The position numbers were made by a program, and so were the translations under genes. From assembly GCA_025360605.1 (NCBI GenBank), contig JANYBV010000027.1, positions 1-57,255 on the forward strand: DNA of 57,255 nt. Reading direction: 5' to 3'. Shown piece by piece: positions 54,474 through 57,255 of the stretch. Numbering within the stretch: the stretch's first letter is position 1; each line of letters opens with the position of its first letter. Under the pieces are notes generated by a model, which made no database searches, was not told the DNA's origin, and worked only from the letters and a program-made list of their open reading frames with translations. Origin of the DNA: Alphaproteobacteria bacterium. Lineage in GTDB: Bacteria > Pseudomonadota > Alphaproteobacteria > Rickettsiales > SXRF01.

Positions 54474-55214
54474 GTGGGGCATAAAAAACGCGATAGCTTT
54501 TCTGGCTTGGTGGGTGTGCCTAAAGATCGTCAGGGACGGTTGTTCGACGAGGAAACGCTTGAGCCGCACCACTTCAAAGTGGATCCGCTCTCTGATCTTG
54601 CCAAAAAGCTTCTGTTTAGCCCCAAAACGCAATGGTCGCTTGGTTTTGGAACGGCATCGGCAGTTACATTTAATGAATTCAGGAAATTGCATGAACAGGA
54701 GAAGGAACCCCCTGTCTGTGACGTGCGGCTTTCGATTGCGATGCCGTTGCATGCCCATTTGGCAGATGCGGTGAACGTAGTGAAGGAAGTGTTGCCCGAT
54801 TACGACCATGCCACCGACAAGCTGGTATTTCTTCGTGATGACCGATTGGTGACCACCAAAAGGATGGCGAGAGGTTATGAAGCAGATTATGGCCGCAGCG
54901 GCAAGCAGACGCAGTATGTAAACGGTGTCACCTTTGAAACTACCGACCCTGCCAAGGCGGCACGCTTCCTGCGCGCCACGCGTCAGGCACCCAAGACATT
55001 AAAAATAGCGTTAGAATATAATCAGGATTGGTTTAACGGCGAACTTCCCCAGCCTAACGACCGGTTTAAAAGCGTGCTTCAGGCGTGTGCAATGGACACG
55101 GGCGTGTTGAAAAAATGTACATTCTCCGAGAAATCTTCTCACTCCCATGAAAACGGGATTAAAACGTATATTGAGAGCCTGTCACCCGCCGCTGCGGTCA
55201 ATCCCCGCCCCTGA
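54474..55214 (+). CDS. Unknown soluble protein following the 54231 gene
   Basis: The 246-residue protein has no signal peptide or transmembrane helix. It is rich in charged residues, with a compact-looking middle (VCDVRLSIAMPLHAHLADAVNVVKEVLPDYDHATDKLVFLRDDRLVTTKR) and EYNQDWFNGELPQPNDRFKS near the C terminus. No P-loop, nuclease, HTH or zinc motif is seen. The GTG start at 54474 has AAGG upstream. It is convergent with the Cys-rich lipoprotein, three bases apart. Not recognised. Confidence 0.65.
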   Translation: MGHKKRDSFSGLVGVPKDRQGRLFDEETLEPHHFKVDPLSDLAKKLLFSPKTQWSLGFGTASAVTFNEFRKLHEQEKEPPVCDVRLSIAMPLHAHLADAVNVVKEVLPDYDHATDKLVFLRDDRLVTTKRMARGYEADYGRSGKQTQYVNGVTFETTDPAKAARFLRATRQAPKTLKIALEYNQDWFNGELPQPNDRFKSVLQACAMDTGVLKKCTFSEKSSHSHENGIKTYIESLSPAAAVNPRP

Positions 55215-55217
55215 TAT

Positions 55218-55691
55218 TTATGGCTGCGGCACCTGACCGGCGCCGATCATATTACAGTTGGCCACGCAGTTGGTGTGCGGAATCACCTGTCCGCCGCAAT
55301 TAGTGTGGCAGATATAGTAATCGTTCATGCATTGGTTCAGGCAGCTGCTGGCGGAGCAGTTGTTGTTGATGTGATGCTCGAAATCGAGCGGTGTTTTCAT
55401 GATGGCCTGCCCGTTGCGTTTGCACTCGCGCACATATTCGTCATACTCACGCTGCGCTTCCACGCCGATGGAGGTCTGTTCAATGGAATCCAGTTGCTGG
55501 CATTGCTGTGCTTGTGTGTTGCAGCTGTTGCTGCAGTTCTGTTTCATCAGCAGGCAGTTATTGGCGCACATGCGGCCATTGTCGGTCGGTGGGGCAACCA
55601 GCTCGTAGGTGGTCTGGTAATAGGGCTGCGGCGGGCCGCAGGCGGCCAGCAGGAACATCAGCGAGGCAGCAAGAAAGGATTTTATTTTCAT
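55218..55691 (-). CDS. Cysteine-rich lipoprotein of unknown function
   Basis: The 157-residue protein has a lipoprotein signal with lipobox LAAC (Cys18), a Pro/Tyr segment (GPPQPYYQTTYEL), and about fifteen cysteines in the mature part, many in a CxxxC spacing: CANNCLLMKQNCSNSCNTQAQQC and CLNQCMNDYYICHTNC. This should form a disulfide-bonded helical bundle in the periplasm or on the outer membrane. The CxxxC...CxxxC pattern is like that of twin-CxxxC helical hairpins. No family is named with confidence. Divergent from gcdH with a 93-base gap. Confidence 0.7.
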   Translation of the reverse strand: MKIKSFLAASLMFLLAACGPPQPYYQTTYELVAPPTDNGRMCANNCLLMKQNCSNSCNTQAQQCQQLDSIEQTSIGVEAQREYDEYVRECKRNGQAIMKTPLDFEHHINNNCSASSCLNQCMNDYYICHTNCGGQVIPHTNCVANCNMIGAGQVPQP

Positions 55692-55784
55692 AGTGTTGCG
55701 TTACTTTTATTGGTTTGTTACATAGTATACGGTATAATGGCACAAGCAAGTTAACAGTTGTTCACAATGGGGTAATTGAAGCCT

Positions 55785-56969
55785 ATGGCCGCGTTTCACT
55801 GGGAAGATCCGTTTCTGTTAAGCGATCAGCTGACGGACGAAGAAAAAATGGTGCAGGAATCAGCGCGTTCCTACGCGCGCGAGAAATTGCTTCCGCGTGT
55901 GCTGGAGGCCAACCGTCACGAGCATTTCGATGTCGCCATCATGAAGGAGATGGGCGAACTCGGATTGTTCGGCGCTACCATTGAAGGCTATGGTTGCGCG
56001 GGTGTCAGCCACGTCGCCTCGGGGCTGATATGCAAGGAAATCGAATGGGTGGATTCCGGCTACCGTTCGGCGTTGTCGGTGCAGTCCAGTCTGGTCATGC
56101 ACCCGATTTATGCGTTCGGCACGCCGGCGCAAAAAGACCATTACCTGCCCAAGCTGGCGCGCGGCGAGATGATCGGTTGCTTTGGCCTGACCGAACCCGA
56201 CCACGGTTCCGACCCAGGCGGTATGGTGACGCGTGCGACCAAAACTAGCGGCGGCTTCACTCTTAGCGGTGCCAAGAACTGGATCACCAATTCACCGATT
56301 GCCGATGTATTTATCGTCTGGGCGAAAGTATACGGCCTTGACGGCACGCCCGACGGCACCATCAAAGGCTTCATCCTCGACAAGGGCATGAAGGGGCTGA
56401 CGGCTCCTAAAATCGAAGGCAAAATGAGTTTACGCGCTTCCACCACCGGCATGATCAGCATGGAAGACGTATTGGTTCCCGATACACACTTGCTGCCTTC
56501 CGTATCGGGATTGAAGGGGCCGTTTTCCTGTCTCAACAAGGCGCGTTACGGCATTGGCTGGGGCGCGCTCGGTGCGGCGGAATTTTGTTTTCAGGCGGCG
56601 CGCAGTTACACGCTCGAGCGCAAACAGTTCGACCGTCCATTAGCCGCCAACCAGCTCATCCAGAAAAAACTTACCGACATGATGGTGGATATAGCATTGG
56701 GTCTGGAAGCCTGCCTGCGCGTTGGCCGACTAATCGACGCGGATAATTACGCCCCCGAAATGATTTCCATCATCAAGCGCAACTCGGCAGGCAAGGCACT
56801 GGAGATTGCCCGTATCGCGCGGGATATGCACGGCGGCAACGGCATCTCCGATGAATACCACGTCATCCGCCATGTGATGAATTTAGAAAGCGTCAACACC
56901 TACGAAGGTACGCACGACATCCACGCGCTGATCCTTGGCCGCGCCATCACCGGCATTGCGGCGTTCTGA
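55785..56969 (+). CDS. gcdH: Glutaryl-CoA dehydrogenase
   Basis: GcdH oxidises and decarboxylates glutaryl-CoA to crotonyl-CoA in lysine/tryptophan breakdown. The 394-residue acyl-CoA dehydrogenase starts [20 protein letters not shown], typical of GcdH, and has [69 protein letters not shown] and the catalytic Glu in [20 protein letters not shown]. The Arg of LNKARYGI helps bind the glutaryl carboxylate. The ATG at 55785 is preferred to an upstream TTG at 55776. Confidence 0.94.
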   Translation: MAAFHWEDPFLLSDQLTDEEKMVQESARSYAREKLLPRVLEANRHEHFDVAIMKEMGELGLFGATIEGYGCAGVSHVASGLICKEIEWVDSGYRSALSVQSSLVMHPIYAFGTPAQKDHYLPKLARGEMIGCFGLTEPDHGSDPGGMVTRATKTSGGFTLSGAKNWITNSPIADVFIVWAKVYGLDGTPDGTIKGFILDKGMKGLTAPKIEGKMSLRASTTGMISMEDVLVPDTHLLPSVSGLKGPFSCLNKARYGIGWGALGAAEFCFQAARSYTLERKQFDRPLAANQLIQKKLTDMMVDIALGLEACLRVGRLIDADNYAPEMISIIKRNSAGKALEIARIARDMHGGNGISDEYHVIRHVMNLESVNTYEGTHDIHALILGRAITGIAAF

Positions 56970-56973
56970 TCGT

Positions 56974-57132
56974 ATGGCCAAAGAATACGCTAATCATAAA
57001 AGCCGTATCATGCACGCCGCGCTGATGGGCTATTACCGTTTTGCAAACGAGGAGCAGGCGAAGCTGCAATTGCAGATTATCCGCGATGCGTATTTTATTT
57101 CGCGCCATCCCACCCTGATGTGGCAACAGTTT
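56974..57132 (+). pseudogene. Unknown ORF cut by an IS3-family element
   Basis: The ORF begins 4 bases after the gcdH stop and encodes 53 residues (AKEYANHKSRIMHAALMGYYRFANEE, then IIRDAYFISRHPTLMWQQF) before reaching the putative IS end at 57133. The frame then reads 12 residues into the IS and stops at 57171. The original gene is therefore truncated, and its 3' part should lie beyond the element. The remaining protein is helical, with no recognised motif. Position right after gcdH suggests it was in that operon. Confidence 0.6.
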
Positions 57133-57255
57133 TGTAGACAGTCTCTGTTAAGCAGCTTTTGGTTGATGTAGTATTGTCGTTTCAAATTCGACTGGCGACA
57201 AATAGCCGTTAGCGGAATGGATACGGACGCGATTATAGAACACTTCAATATATTC
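57133..57255 (-). mobile_element. IS3-family insertion sequence, right end (runs off window)
   Basis: The segment starts with TGTAGACAGTCTCTG, a plausible IS3-family terminal inverted repeat beginning TGT, and contains the 3' end of a transposase on the minus strand. The left end is outside the window, so neither the second inverted repeat nor the target duplication can be checked here. Confidence 0.8.
57148..57255 (-). CDS. IS3-family transposase OrfB, C-terminal part
   Basis: On the minus strand the frame entering at 57255 reads EYIEVFYNRVRIHSANGYLS, followed by PVEFE and a stop at 57148-57150 after 35 residues. This is the classic C-terminal end of IS3-family OrfB DDE integrases (EYIEVFYNRxRxHSAxGYLSPxEFE). 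The catalytic DDE residues lie upstream, outside the window. The gene stops 15 bases inside the element's right end, as is normal for this family. Confidence 0.92.
   Translation of the reverse strand, partial: EYIEVFYNRVRIHSANGYLSPVEFETTILHQPKAA

Noticed and set aside
1-57255. CRISPR arrays, rRNA operons, tRNA genes, prophage or restriction-modification clusters
   Set aside because: No regularly spaced direct repeats, no conserved rRNA or tRNA segments, and no phage or restriction proteins were recognised when reading the window; a tRNA/rRNA scan was not possible here.

Overview
The window looks like a chromosome segment of an alphaproteobacterium of moderate GC content (judged by eye). Lineage markers are the 1600-residue NAD-specific glutamate dehydrogenase, a long B12-dependent ribonucleotide reductase (NrdJ), the lspA-DUF3035-M16-M16 order, the xerD/aroK-aroB-HlyC block and glutaryl-CoA dehydrogenase. 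VirB2-like pilins, a PilT/PilU pair and an in-frame palindromic repeat would fit an early-branching or host/prey-associated lineage (Micavibrionales, Holosporales or Rickettsiales-like). That placement is inference.

Layout. 1-755: the end of one VirB2/TrbC-like pilin gene and a complete second copy, each followed by a nearly identical strong terminator. 774-1616 (-): secreted PEBP/YbhB protein. 1765-14852 (+): a tightly packed run of nfu, secF, maoC, ribF, lspA, a DUF3035 lipoprotein, an active/inactive M16 peptidase pair, mutL, a WecA-like glycosyl-phosphate transferase, a WbpM/CapD dehydratase and purH. 14854-20978 (-): NAD-GDH translationally coupled to an AAA+ ATPase. 21053-27376: cysQ, then gshB, a small membrane protein, a BON lipoprotein, yraN and rsmI on the minus strand, divergent from an LpoA-like lipoprotein (an arrangement recalling the E. 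coli rsmI/lpoA-yraN-dolP locus), and hemW. 27423-34021 (+): an unknown helical protein, gltX, an exported protein, cysS carrying an in-frame palindromic element, a 39-residue lipoprotein, cimA and trmJ.

34022-39319 (-): a Pro/Ala-rich TPR protein followed by pilT and pilU, a probable type IV pilus retraction module. 39455-48229: a small exported protein, pyrD, PBP1A, a 63-residue protein, a CNNM/CBS protein, aroB, aroK, a small membrane protein, xerD and an SBF-family transporter. 48229-52947 (-): an AIM24-like protein and nrdJ, separated by three hairpins. 52948-53376 is the longest gene-free stretch, with three DnaA-box-like sites and a bulged stem-loop in the nrdJ leader. 53377-57255: trhO, two unknown genes, a Cys-rich lipoprotein, gcdH, and an ORF cut by an IS3-family element that runs off the window.

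Most genes are housekeeping. The accessory or less explained parts are the duplicated VirB2-like pilins, the repeat inside cysS, the PilT/PilU/TPR locus, the ATPase coupled to GDH, the nrdJ upstream region, the unknown gene pair at 54.2-55.2 kb and the IS insertion. No CRISPR array, rRNA, tRNA or prophage was recognised.
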